Source of the DNA: Lysobacter sp. Root690
Lineage (GTDB): Bacteria > Pseudomonadota > Gammaproteobacteria > Xanthomonadales > Xanthomonadaceae
Assembly (NCBI RefSeq): GCF_001427785.1
Contig: NZ_LMHM01000012.1
Coordinates: 359,783 to 404,751, forward strand
DNA length: 44,969 bases
Direction: 5' to 3'
The notes beneath the pieces are model-generated. The model did not search any database. It was not told the DNA's origin and saw nothing but the letters and a program-made list of their open reading frames with translations. Made by a program: the position numbers and the translations under genes. Positions 15,428 through 23,613 of the stretch are shown here, one piece after another (position 1 is the stretch's first letter; every line of letters starts with the position of its first letter).

Positions 15428-16894
15428 TTACAGCCCGAGCGAATTGAGCGCCGTGCGCAGATTCGGCAGCGGGCCGATGTGCCCACCGCCGGTCTGTACC
15501 GTGCCGGTCGCAATCAGCGCATCGCGCATCTGCTGCGGGGTGGCGATAAAACCCCGGATCTTGAGGATGCCCGACAGCGCGACCACCGTGCTCGCCACGA
15601 TCGGCGTCGCGCTGGAGGTGCCGTCGAAACTGCCCGTGTAGTGCGAATTGATGCCGGCGCTGTACAGGCTGCCGTAACCGGTCGTGGTCACGCATGCGCC
15701 CCAACCCTGCAGATTGACCCGCGCGCCGTAGCTTGAAAACGACAGCTTCGCGCGCTCGGCTACGCCGCTGTTGCACGCGGCCACGCTCGGTCCGCCGGCA
15801 CCGACGATGATCGCTCCCGAATCCGGGCGGCCGTTCGGGAACGGCGATCCGAAGCAGGCGGCGTTGTCGAGGTTCATGTTGCCGTTGCCGGCGGCCTGGA
15901 TCACATGGATGCCGCGCGAAGTCGCCAGCGCGATCGCGTCGTACACCGACGGTATCCATTCCACCGGCACATAGCCGCCGCAACCGGGCGGGCCGAACGC
16001 CTGCTGTTCGAGCACCATCACATCGCCGGGCAACAGTGCGTAGGCCGCGGTGAACACCGCGTTGGCGGGGTCGTAGCCGCGTTCGACGTTGTACGCGTTG
16101 GTGTACTGGGGAATGGCGTCGGGCACCAGGCCGGTGACGCCGAAGCCGTTGCTGTCGGCGGACAGGATGCCCATCACCGCGGTGCCGTGGTCGGTGTTGC
16201 CGAACGGATCGACCGCGGTGCCGTTGGCGATGCGCGCGCCGGGCTGGCGCAGTTTGGACAGATCCTCGTGGTCGGTGTTCCAGCTGTATTCGATATCCAG
16301 CACGCGAATGTTCGCGCCGCCGCCGCCGGAGTAGTTCCAGCCGTAATCGGTGTCGACGCCGTTGCTCGCGATCGGCCCGCGGTACTGCTGATAGGCGTTG
16401 AAGTTGGGCGTGGGCGGCGGCACCGCCAGCGGCGCCGGGTAGGCGATCTCGACCAGCGCCATCGCGTTGAGTTGATCGGTCACGCGCGCCGCGTCCTGTC
16501 CCGGGCGCAGCCGCAGCCGGTACCACTGGCTCAAGTCGGCCAGGGCGCGGCCTGAGCGCTGCTGCGCGTCCTTGCTGGTGGATGCGAGCGTCGCGGGCGA
16601 AGCGCGGAACAGCGGCTCGACCGTCGCGATCGGGCCGGCGCCGGCGGTGAGTGCGTCCAGCACCGAGCCGCGGCCGTGCGTGGCCGACGACAGCCGCCCG
16701 TTGACCAGGCCGATGCCGCTGCCCTGGACGAACTTGACCTCGATGAACTCGCGCGAGTGGTAACGGCCCAGCGTGGTCTTGGCCGGTTTGATCGGCGGCG
16801 AATAAGTAGCCGATGCGGCGATCGCGGCCGGTGCGATGGCGAGCGCCAGGGCCGCGGCGAGCAGGCGGTGAAGCGGTTTCAATGTACGTTTCAT
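15428..16894 (-). CDS. Secreted subtilisin-family (S8) serine protease
   Basis: 488 residues. The ATG at 16894 has GGAGG 7 bases upstream and gives a signal peptide ending in AAIAA (about residue 27). A propeptide of about 150 residues precedes the catalytic domain. The triad reads D200 (VLDIEYSW), H236 (DHGTAVMG) and S427 (DGTSSATP), with oxyanion N337 (AAGNGN). The Asp motif is D-I-E rather than the usual D-T/S-G. Mature-part cysteines (C305, C347, C374, C401) could form disulfides. There is no C-terminal P-domain or other appendage. Extracellular proteases of this type serve predation and nutrient release in Lysobacter; substrate unknown. Confidence 0.93.
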   Translation of the reverse strand: MKRTLKPLHRLLAAALALAIAPAAIAASATYSPPIKPAKTTLGRYHSREFIEVKFVQGSGIGLVNGRLSSATHGRGSVLDALTAGAGPIATVEPLFRASPATLASTSKDAQQRSGRALADLSQWYRLRLRPGQDAARVTDQLNAMALVEIAYPAPLAVPPPTPNFNAYQQYRGPIASNGVDTDYGWNYSGGGGANIRVLDIEYSWNTDHEDLSKLRQPGARIANGTAVDPFGNTDHGTAVMGILSADSNGFGVTGLVPDAIPQYTNAYNVERGYDPANAVFTAAYALLPGDVMVLEQQAFGPPGCGGYVPVEWIPSVYDAIALATSRGIHVIQAAGNGNMNLDNAACFGSPFPNGRPDSGAIIVGAGGPSVAACNSGVAERAKLSFSSYGARVNLQGWGACVTTTGYGSLYSAGINSHYTGSFDGTSSATPIVASTVVALSGILKIRGFIATPQQMRDALIATGTVQTGGGHIGPLPNLRTALNSLGL

Positions 16895-17717
16895 GGCAAA
16901 CCTCCGTGTGGGAATCGTCCTGGTGATGCAAGCGCGATGATGTGGCGATCGCTGCTTGCGATGCGTTCTGGGTCTGCCGACCACGCCGCGTCGCGCGAAG
17001 CAGGCGACGGTTTGCGTGGATTCGCGATGGCTGTGCATGGCCGCGCCGATGCGGATGTCATCGAAGCGACGACGACGCTGAAGGCCGCGAAAACGATCCA
17101 TGCGATGCGATGAAGATCGGAGCGATGCCTGGCTGAGTCGCAATGGCGATGGCAACGCGAGGGGCACACAGTAGCCAGTCCGCGTCGAGCGTGTCGGTGA
17201 GGCGAGTCACGAATCGTCCGCCATCGATCGCGGGTTTGTTGATGCAGCGCCGATAACGAATCGTGCGTATTTATCCGCGACATGCATGCGCGGTTTCGCT
17301 ACGACGCGACACGCCACGCGCAACGATCGTCGCATCTGCGATGCGCATCGGGATAACGAAAAAAAGTTCGCGATGCGCCGCATCGGCGTGCGGGTTTTTC
17401 GTCGCTCGCTCGTCGCGCGCCTGAGCTGGAACCACCACGTTCGCCAATGCATGCCGTCGGCGCTTCATCGAGCGGACCTTCCAGGGCGTGATCGGCGTCG
17501 AAGTAGTGGCGTCATGGCTCGGGTATAGATGCGCGGGGCTTCTTATCCGTTGCAAGCGAAAGCATCTGTCGGCAATGACGACAGAGCGCATGCGCGCGAT
17601 CGCCCCGCGTCGCCGCCACCCACGTCGGACCGATCGAGCACAAGGACGTTACCCACCGCCGACCGCCTCACGCGTCAGGGAAGACGCCGCGCAGGTCTCA
17701 ATCTAAGGAGAGGGAAC
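16895..17717. other. 823-bp region without a convincing gene
   Basis: Lies between the divergent S8 protease and the Cys-rich peptide gene. Short open frames exist in all phases but none has both a Shine-Dalgarno and protein-like composition. The stretch is rich in CGATCG words and is locally less GC-rich (for example GATAACGAAAAAAAGTTCG near 17350). It must hold the promoters of both flanking genes; I could not choose clear -35/-10 boxes. A small RNA cannot be excluded. Confidence 0.5.
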
Positions 17718-17912
17718 ATGAAGCAAGTCGCATCCAGGATGAAAGCGGTTCTGCTGGCGCTCGCGATCGTCGGGTCGTTCAGTGTCGGCGCCGTGGGCGC
17801 GTTCCAGACCACGATGATCGGTGGCAAGTGCGTCAACCCGGATTCGGGTTGTCCGTGCAAGGCCGGTTGCCGCTACGGCGGCGGCCGCGTGGGTTGCTGC
17901 GTACCGCTGTAA
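17718..17912 (+). CDS. Secreted six-cysteine mini-protein
   Basis: 64 residues. TAAGGAGAGGG precedes the ATG. Residues 1-28 are a signal peptide (ending VGSFSVGAVGA), leaving a mature peptide of about 36 residues with six Cys in the pattern C-x6-C-x-C-x3-C-x8-C-C, a Gly-rich loop (RYGGGRVG) and a hydrophobic end (VPL). An even number of Cys, the CC pair and the small size suggest a three-disulfide knot-like fold similar in outline to defensins or knottins, but I recognise no family. It is followed by a strong bidirectional terminator, so it is monocistronic. Possible roles are antimicrobial, inhibitor or signalling peptide, all inference. Confidence 0.8.
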   Translation: MKQVASRMKAVLLALAIVGSFSVGAVGAFQTTMIGGKCVNPDSGCPCKAGCRYGGGRVGCCVPL

Positions 17913-17952
17913 GCGTTCGCGGTCGATCGGGCCGTATCGATCGAGTCGTATC

Positions 17953-17980
17953 GAAAGAGCCTCGCGTGCGAGGCTCTTTC
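17953..17980. terminator. Bidirectional Rho-independent terminator
   Basis: Perfect 13-base arms beginning GAAAGAGCCTCGC around GT, with A/T-rich outer ends, between the Cys-rich peptide gene (plus) and the convergent unknown gene (minus). Confidence 0.85.
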
Positions 17981-17990
17981 TTCGTGCGCG

Positions 17991-18461
17991 TTACAGCTCG
18001 CCGGTCAACTGGAACGAATAATTGCCGTTGCCATCGTTGTGGATCAACGCGGCCCAGGTGATGCCCCAGATCGGCTGATCGAACCCGCAGCTGCTGTCGG
18101 GCAACGACAGCAACACCGGAAACACCGTGCAGCTCGCACCCTGCCAGTGCAGGGTGAGGGTTTCGAGCGTGTGTCGCGGCCCCGGGAAACGGGTGCCGCT
18201 GTTGACGATGGTCAGGGTGGACGGCGCCAGGAAGGTATAGCCCCCGCCGCTGGTGGTGCCCGCCGGAACGGTCGAATAGGTGACCGCGGCTGAGACCGCC
18301 TGATTGGCCGGGGTCAGATAGCTGTCGAGGTAGGTCAGGGTCAACTTACTGGTGGCGGTCTGCGCCTGGACCGGCGCGGCGATGCAGGCCGCGACGAACA
18401 GGCACAGGCCGGGCAGGACGTAGCGCCGGCGGGATGAGCGTTGATGGATATGGATGGACAT
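17991..18461 (-). CDS. Secreted protein of unknown function
   Basis: 156 residues. AAGGAG lies 8 bases before the ATG at 18461. A signal peptide (hydrophobic LPGLCLFVAACIAAP, cleavage after VQA near residue 33) is followed by a small beta-rich domain with Thr/Ser-rich strands (SKLTLTYLDSYL, YTFLAPSTLTIVNSG) and two Cys (ASCTVF, SSCGFD) probably forming a disulfide. It ends in NYSFQLTGEL. Family not recognised. Confidence 0.72.
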   Translation of the reverse strand: MSIHIHQRSSRRRYVLPGLCLFVAACIAAPVQAQTATSKLTLTYLDSYLTPANQAVSAAVTYSTVPAGTTSGGGYTFLAPSTLTIVNSGTRFPGPRHTLETLTLHWQGASCTVFPVLLSLPDSSCGFDQPIWGITWAALIHNDGNGNYSFQLTGEL

Positions 18462-18705
18462 GTCGGGCTCCTTGGAGAGAATGCGCCCGAGCGGCGGATC
18501 GATCGCGAGGTGAACGTCGACCGTGATCCGCGCGCGGGTTGGCAAGCGATAGAACGCGGCGGCGGGGGTAAAACCGACAGCGAAGACGGTGTCCGCGCCG
18601 CGCGCCCACGGCCGGTCCACACCGTTTGCTCACTTGCGTATCAAAAGCCCGAGCGCTGCTCGTAAACTGTCGGCGCTGCGATCGCGCGGCCCTCGAGAGT
18701 TCGCC

Positions 18706-19761
18706 ATGACCGGTTCCCCCGTCGCCGCCGCGTCCGACGCCGCGGCAGACCGTTCGCCCCTGGCCTGTCCCGTCAGTCGTATCGCCGCGTGGTTGCTGGC
18801 CTTGACGGGCATGTACCTGGTGCTGCGGCTGGGCCTGGTCGGCGCCTTGCTGTCGGGGCTGCTGGTGTTCCAGTTGATCCACGTGCTGGCGCCACTGGTC
18901 GAGCGCAAGGTGCGCGGCGACCGCGCCCGCATCATCGCGGTGGCGGTGCTGGCGTTCGTCATCATCGGCTTGCTGATCCTGGCCGTGCTCGGGTTGGTGA
19001 CGTTCTTCCGGGTCGATACCGGCGGCGAACAGGCCCTGCTGGCGCGGGTGATGGAGATCATCGACGCCTCGCGCGGGCAAATTCCGCCGTGGGCCCAGCC
19101 CTACCTGCCCGACGATATGAGCGACCTCAAGCGCGCGGTGTCGGCGTGGCTGGAGGCGCATCGCGGCGAACTGAGCCTGGCCGGCGCCGAAGTGGCGCAG
19201 GTCGCGGTGCGGTTGATCATCGGCATGGTGCTCGGCGCGATGATCGCGCTGTACGACGAGCAGCCGATCGGCCGGCTCGGCCCGCTCGCCAACGAACTGC
19301 TCGGCCGCGCCAGTCGCTTCGCCGACGCGTTCCGCCGGGTGGTGTTCGCGCAGATCAAGATCTCCCTGCTCAACACCACCTTCACCGCGATCTTCCTGCT
19401 GATCGTGCTGCCGCTGTTCGGCATCCGCCTGCCGCTGGCCAAGACCCTGGTCGCGATCACCTTCGTCGCCGGCCTGTTGCCGGTGATCGGCAATCTGATC
19501 TCCAACACCCTGATCACCATCGCCGCGCTGTCGATATCGCTGTACGTCGCGATCGCCGCGCTGGCCTATCTGGTGGTGATCCACAAGCTGGAATATTTCC
19601 TCAACGCGCGCATCGTCGGCGGCGAGATCCAGGCGCGCGCCTGGGAACTGCTGTTGGCGATGCTGGTGATGGAGGCGGCGTTCTCGATGCCGGGATTGAT
19701 CGTCGGGCCGATCTACTACGCCTACATCAAGCGCGAGCTGGTCGATCAGCGCTGGGTTTGA
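18706..19761 (+). CDS. AI-2E family (YdiK/PerM-like) membrane protein
   Basis: 351 residues with eight or so transmembrane helices in the arrangement of the AI-2E transporter family: two or three N-terminal helices, a polar central region (about 110-185, with RGQIPPWAQPYLPDDM), then a C-terminal bundle that includes IKISLLNTTFTAIFLLIVLPLFGI, VAGLLPVIGNLISN and the final helices ending IYYAYIKRELVDQRWV. The GLLPVIGNL loop is the family signature. Despite the name, most members are not proven autoinducer transporters; some are ion/H+ antiporters. The next gene (M28 peptidase) starts 44 bases later, so the two may form an operon. Confidence 0.87.
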   Translation: MTGSPVAAASDAAADRSPLACPVSRIAAWLLALTGMYLVLRLGLVGALLSGLLVFQLIHVLAPLVERKVRGDRARIIAVAVLAFVIIGLLILAVLGLVTFFRVDTGGEQALLARVMEIIDASRGQIPPWAQPYLPDDMSDLKRAVSAWLEAHRGELSLAGAEVAQVAVRLIIGMVLGAMIALYDEQPIGRLGPLANELLGRASRFADAFRRVVFAQIKISLLNTTFTAIFLLIVLPLFGIRLPLAKTLVAITFVAGLLPVIGNLISNTLITIAALSISLYVAIAALAYLVVIHKLEYFLNARIVGGEIQARAWELLLAMLVMEAAFSMPGLIVGPIYYAYIKRELVDQRWV

Positions 19762-19805
19762 ACCGAGCAGGACTTGAGTCGCCACCCATCGAAAGGAATC
19801 GAGGC

Positions 19806-20825
19806 ATGTTGAAGTTCTTGCGACGGATCGCAACCCTGATCGCCATCGTCGCGGCGATCGCCGGCCTGATCGTGTTCGCGGTGGTGCAGCCCTGGGTGCG
19901 ACCGATCGCCTCCACGCCGCCGGCCGCCGATCCGCAGCGCTTGCTCGCCGACGTCAAGCATCTGTCGGTGGACCTGTATCCGCGCAGCTACGACCAGACC
20001 GAAACCCTCGATCAGGCCGCGCGCTACATCCACGAACAACTGCGCTTGGCCGGCGCGCAGGTCAGCTATCAGGACGTGACGGTCGAAGGCATGGTCTACC
20101 GCAACGTGATCGGGCGATTCGGGCCGGCGAACGGCCCGCTGCGAGTGATCGGCGCGCATTACGATTCCTTCGCCGAGGTCGGGGTCGAAAACGACGACCC
20201 GCGTGGTTACTCGCCCAAGACCCACACGCCCGGCGCCGACGACAACGCCAGCGGCGTGGCCGGCCTGCTGGAACTCGCGCGCATGCTCGGCCGCGGCGAG
20301 CAGACCCGACCGATCGAACTGGTCGCCTACACCCTGGAAGAGCCGCCGCATTTTCGCAGCGAACACATGGGCAGCGCGCATCACGCGCGCTCGCTGCGCC
20401 AGGCCGGACGCGAGGTGGAGTACATGCTGTCGCTGGAGATGATCGGCCGCTTCAGCGACCGGCCCGGCAGTCAGCGTTATCCGGTGCGCGGCATGCACCG
20501 GCTGTATTCCGATCGCGGCGATTTCGCCGTGCTGGTCGGCCGCATGGGCGACTTCGGCCAGACCCGCGCGTTGAAGGCGACGATGGCCGGCGCCACCGAC
20601 CTGCCGGTGCATTCGATCAGCGCGCCGCCGCTGCTGGTGCAGGGCGTGGATTTCTCCGATCACCTCAGCTACTGGGCGCAGGGCTATCCGGCCTGGATGG
20701 TCAGCGACACCGCGTTCCTGCGCAGCGACACCTACCACCAGGCCAGCGACACCTACGACCGGCTTGATTACCCGCGCATGGCGAAGGTGGTGCAGGCGGT
20801 GTATGCGATGAGTCAGCGGCCCTGA
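19806..20825 (+). CDS. M28-family zinc aminopeptidase-like protein, membrane-anchored
   Basis: 339 residues. A single N-terminal hydrophobic helix (ATLIAIVAAIAGLIVFAVV, 9-27) without a clear cleavage site suggests an inner-membrane anchor with a periplasmic catalytic domain. Co-catalytic two-zinc M28 ligands are visible: H118 in GAHYDS, D145 in PGADDNASG, the E178-E179 pair in TLEEPP, and a late His in SDTYHQASDTYDRLDY. Shine-Dalgarno AAGGA and GAGG precede the ATG. M28 members release N-terminal residues from peptides; some act on other amide substrates such as glutaminyl cyclase. Probably co-transcribed with the AI-2E gene. Confidence 0.88.
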   Translation: MLKFLRRIATLIAIVAAIAGLIVFAVVQPWVRPIASTPPAADPQRLLADVKHLSVDLYPRSYDQTETLDQAARYIHEQLRLAGAQVSYQDVTVEGMVYRNVIGRFGPANGPLRVIGAHYDSFAEVGVENDDPRGYSPKTHTPGADDNASGVAGLLELARMLGRGEQTRPIELVAYTLEEPPHFRSEHMGSAHHARSLRQAGREVEYMLSLEMIGRFSDRPGSQRYPVRGMHRLYSDRGDFAVLVGRMGDFGQTRALKATMAGATDLPVHSISAPPLLVQGVDFSDHLSYWAQGYPAWMVSDTAFLRSDTYHQASDTYDRLDYPRMAKVVQAVYAMSQRP

Positions 20826-20979
20826 TCGAAACGTCGCGAGAACCCGCGAACACGCCGCAATCGGCCGCGACGCACCTGTTCATCTGCACGCCCCGCGCTA
20901 GGGTCAGCCCCAGCTTTGTTCGCGCCGCGACATGCGCTGCAATGCCGCCACGAGATTTTTCTATTCCGTGAGGCAGCAC

Positions 20980-21585
20980 ATGACCGCTTTGAATGGCCCG
21001 TCCTACGCGGGGCCGCAGCTGGGCGCACTGGTGAACACCAAGGCCGAAGTCGAGGCCGCGCAAGTCGTTACGCCGTCGGGCATGAAGCCGATCGTGGTCC
21101 AGCCGGGCGACAACCTCAGCCAGATCGCCGCCGACAACAACATTCCGCTGGAAGAACTGCTCGCGGCGAATCCGCAGTTCAGTCTCGATCCGGCCTCCAA
21201 TCCGAACACCCGCAGCGCCGACCTGATCTACCCGGGCGAAGTGGTGTTCGCGCCGACCGCGGAAGCCAAGGCCACCGACGCGGCCGGGGCCAAGTACGAC
21301 GCGGCGACCCAGGCCAGCGAGCAGCCTTCGGCGAATCGCGGCGAATGGGAAGCCAAGTCGAAGGACGTGACCGACACCAGGAACGACTTCAAGGCAGCGG
21401 TGCAGGCCGAGATCGATGCCGGTATGAGCTACAGCGGCAACAGCCGCGAAGACTACGGCAACGAAGCGGTCGCCCTGGGCGAACAGATCGCCCAGCGTTA
21501 CGAAGCGCAGGGCAAGCCGGAGCTGGCCGCGGCGGCGCGCGAAGCCGCGCAGGAACGCTCGACCGCGATCAACAACGAAGTCTGA
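20980..21585 (+). CDS. LysM-domain protein
   Basis: 201 residues. One LysM motif spans about 37-92 (PIVVQPGDNLSQIAADNNIP ... YPGEVVFAPT), which binds N-acetylglucosamine-containing glycans such as peptidoglycan. No signal peptide is seen. The C-terminal half is charged, Ala-rich and predicted helical (DFKAAVQAEIDAGM, LAAAAREAAQERS) with no recognised domain. GAGG precedes the ATG. LysM proteins without a signal occur in secreted effectors and phage-like particles, but no such genes surround it, and the XVIPCD tag seen at 23614-24918 is absent. A strong terminator follows, so it is monocistronic. Confidence 0.82.
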   Translation: MTALNGPSYAGPQLGALVNTKAEVEAAQVVTPSGMKPIVVQPGDNLSQIAADNNIPLEELLAANPQFSLDPASNPNTRSADLIYPGEVVFAPTAEAKATDAAGAKYDAATQASEQPSANRGEWEAKSKDVTDTRNDFKAAVQAEIDAGMSYSGNSREDYGNEAVALGEQIAQRYEAQGKPELAAAAREAAQERSTAINNEV

Positions 21586-21610
21586 TCGTCGATTTGAAGT
21601 TGCGATGCGA

Positions 21611-21642
21611 ACGGCATGCCTTGCGGCATGCCGTTTGTTTTT
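21611..21642 (+). terminator. Rho-independent terminator after LysM gene
   Basis: Arms ACGGCATGCC (21611-21620) and GGCATGCCGT (21625-21634), loop TTGC, then a T-rich tail TTGTTTTT. Confidence 0.92.
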
Positions 21643-21714
21643 ATGGGATCCGTCGATTTATCGGATACGTGGGGTTCGTGCGACGCAGTGCATCGCGTTC
21701 GAAGCGAACCGGTT

Positions 21715-22608
21715 TCACACTGACCCGGCGATATGCTCGCGCAGCCATTGATGCGCCGGATCGCGATGCACGCGTTCGTGCCACAGCATCGCCATCTCGT
21801 AACCGGGCACCTCGACCGGCGGATCGACCACCCGCAGCGCCGGGGTGTCGCGCACCAGCCGCGCGGGCAGCATCGCGACCAAGTCGGTAGTCGCCAGCAC
21901 CGAGCGCACGAACAGGAAGTGCGGCACCGACAGCACCACGCGTCGCCGCAGGCCGAGCGGCGCCAGCGCATCGTCGGTGACGCCATGGAAGCCGCCGCCG
22001 TCGGGCGACACGATCACATGATCGAGCTTGCAGAACTGCGCGAGGGTCGGTCGCCGTTTCAGACGCGGATGCCCGGCGCGGCCGACCAACACATAACGCT
22101 CGGCGAACAAAGTGCGCCGGCGCAGGCCGCTGGGCGCATCGTGGCTGGTGTGGAAGGCCAGATCGATATCTCCTTGCTCGGCCTGTCTGGCGATGCGCGA
22201 GGGCGACGCTTCGACCACGGCCAGACGCGTGCCCGGCGCGGCCGCGCGCAAGCCGATCAAGGCCGGCAACAGCACGGTGGATTCGCTGTAATCGGACGCG
22301 GCCACGCGCCAGGTCTGGGTGGCCTGGGCCGGATCGAACGCGGCCGCGGGCGAGACCGCGCGTTCCAGCGCGGCCAAGGCCTGACGCAAGGGTTCGCGCA
22401 ACTCGTCGGCGCGCGCGGTCGGGCGCATGCCGCGCGGCCCGGGCAGCAACAGCGGGTCGCCAAACACATCGCGCAGCTTGGCCAGATGCACGCTGATCGA
22501 AGGCTGGGAGAAATTCAGCCGTTGCGCGGCGCGGGTGACGTTGTGTTCCGATAGCAGCGCATCGAGCGTCACCAGCAGGTTGAGATCGAGTCGCCTGAGA
22601 TTAGTCAT
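21715..22608 (-). CDS. LysR-family regulator
   Basis: 297 residues. The N-terminal winged helix-turn-helix is clear: LRRLDLNLLVTLDALLSEHN, VTRAAQRLNFSQPSISVHLAKLRDVFGDPLL (about 4-55). The effector-binding domain follows. A start nine codons further upstream (22635) is possible, but MTNLRRLDLN fits the family's usual N-terminus. It is divergent from the quinone-reductase gene, with 86 bases between the starts, the classical LysR layout in which the regulator controls its neighbour. The inducer is probably a quinone or electrophile by analogy, which is inference. Confidence 0.93.
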   Translation of the reverse strand: MTNLRRLDLNLLVTLDALLSEHNVTRAAQRLNFSQPSISVHLAKLRDVFGDPLLLPGPRGMRPTARADELREPLRQALAALERAVSPAAAFDPAQATQTWRVAASDYSESTVLLPALIGLRAAAPGTRLAVVEASPSRIARQAEQGDIDLAFHTSHDAPSGLRRRTLFAERYVLVGRAGHPRLKRRPTLAQFCKLDHVIVSPDGGGFHGVTDDALAPLGLRRRVVLSVPHFLFVRSVLATTDLVAMLPARLVRDTPALRVVDPPVEVPGYEMAMLWHERVHRDPAHQWLREHIAGSV

Positions 22609-22617
22609 GGCTATACC

Positions 22618-22641
22618 TGGAATATCACAAATCAATTTCCA
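22618..22641. promoter_or_regulatory. Candidate LysR operator
   Basis: TGGAA (22618-22622) and TTCCA (22637-22641) form an inverted repeat with a 14-base AT-rich spacer, within an AT-rich island between the two divergent genes. This is the only such island nearby. Confidence 0.45.
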
Positions 22642-22694
22642 ATATATCGGGCTGGCGCCTACCGTGGTGTTTTCCGACTTCGCAGGCCTTCGTC

Positions 22695-23471
22695 ATGAAC
22701 GTGCTTCTGATTTACGCCCATCCCGAACCGCGCTCCTTGAACGGCTCGCTGCGCGATTTCACCATCCAGCGGCTGCAGCAGGCCGGCCACAATGTGCAGG
22801 TGTCGGATCTGTACGCGATGCGCTGGAAGGCAGCGATCGATGCCGACGACAGCACCGATCAGGACCCGGACGCGCGCTTCGATCCGGCCCGCGATTCCAG
22901 GCGCGCGTTCGAAAGTGGCACCCAGCGCGAGGACATCGCCCGCGAACAGGACAAGCTGCGCTGGGCCGATACGGTGATCCTGCAGTTTCCGCTGTGGTGG
23001 TTCTCGATGCCGGCGATCCTCAAGGGCTGGGTCGATCGCGTGTATGCCTACGGTTTCGCCTATGGCGTGGGCGAACACTCCGACCGCCACTGGGGCGATC
23101 GCTACGGCGAAGGCAGCCTGGCCGGAAAGCGCGCGATGCTGATCGTCACCACCGGAGGCTGGGAATCGCATTACGGTCCGCGCGGCATCAACGGCCCGAT
23201 CGACGATGTGCTGTTTCCGATCCAGCACGGCGTGCTGTATTACCCCGGCTTCAGCGTGCTGCCGCCGTTCGTGGTCTATCGCAGCAGCCGCACCGACGAG
23301 GCGCGATACGCCGATCTGTGCGAGGCGCTCGGGCAACGCCTGGACGCATTGGAGACGACCGCGCCGATCGCGTACCGCCGCCAGAATGCCGGCGACTACC
23401 AGATTCCAGCATTGACCTTGCGCGAGCACATCGCGCCGGAGCGGGTCGGGTTCGCCGCGCATATCGAATAG
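22695..23471 (+). CDS. NAD(P)H:quinone oxidoreductase, NQO1/MdaB-like flavoprotein
   Basis: 258 residues with a flavodoxin-like fold. MNVLLIYAHPEPRSLNGSL (1-19) is the FMN/FAD phosphate loop of the NQO1 family, and ILQFPLWWFSMPAILKGWVD (about 95-115) with TTGGWESHYGPRG (about 152-165) line the isoalloxazine site. It reduces quinones by two electrons, avoiding semiquinone radicals; cytoplasmic. The pairing with a divergent LysR gene suggests induction by quinones or other electrophiles. Start supported by the family's N-terminus; the Shine-Dalgarno is poor. Confidence 0.92.
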   Translation: MNVLLIYAHPEPRSLNGSLRDFTIQRLQQAGHNVQVSDLYAMRWKAAIDADDSTDQDPDARFDPARDSRRAFESGTQREDIAREQDKLRWADTVILQFPLWWFSMPAILKGWVDRVYAYGFAYGVGEHSDRHWGDRYGEGSLAGKRAMLIVTTGGWESHYGPRGINGPIDDVLFPIQHGVLYYPGFSVLPPFVVYRSSRTDEARYADLCEALGQRLDALETTAPIAYRRQNAGDYQIPALTLREHIAPERVGFAAHIE

Positions 23472-23529
23472 GCTGACGCTCGCGCCGGCAGCGGGCATTC
23501 GCGTGCATCGCGACGAACGTCGCTGACAG

Positions 23530-23566
23530 AAAAAAGGGCGGATTCGGTCTAACGACGAATCCGCCC
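23530..23566 (-). terminator. Rho-independent terminator of the lipase effector gene
   Basis: Arms GGGCGGATTCG (23536-23546) and CGAATCCGCCC (23556-23566); read on the minus strand the stem is followed by six T (23535-23530). It may also slow plus-strand read-through from the quinone reductase gene. Confidence 0.92.
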
Positions 23567-23613
23567 CGCTTTAGCTTGCAAGTCACGCCGCCGTAGCCGC
23601 GACCGCCGCGCGA

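Noticed and set aside
16891-17528. Several 60-145-codon frames in the intergenic region before the Cys-rich peptide
   Set aside because: Overlapping in many phases, Arg/His-rich, no Shine-Dalgarno and no protein-like pattern.
20980-21585. LysM protein as another type IV secretion effector
   Set aside because: It lacks the XVIPCD motifs seen in the lipase and has no adjacent immunity-like gene.
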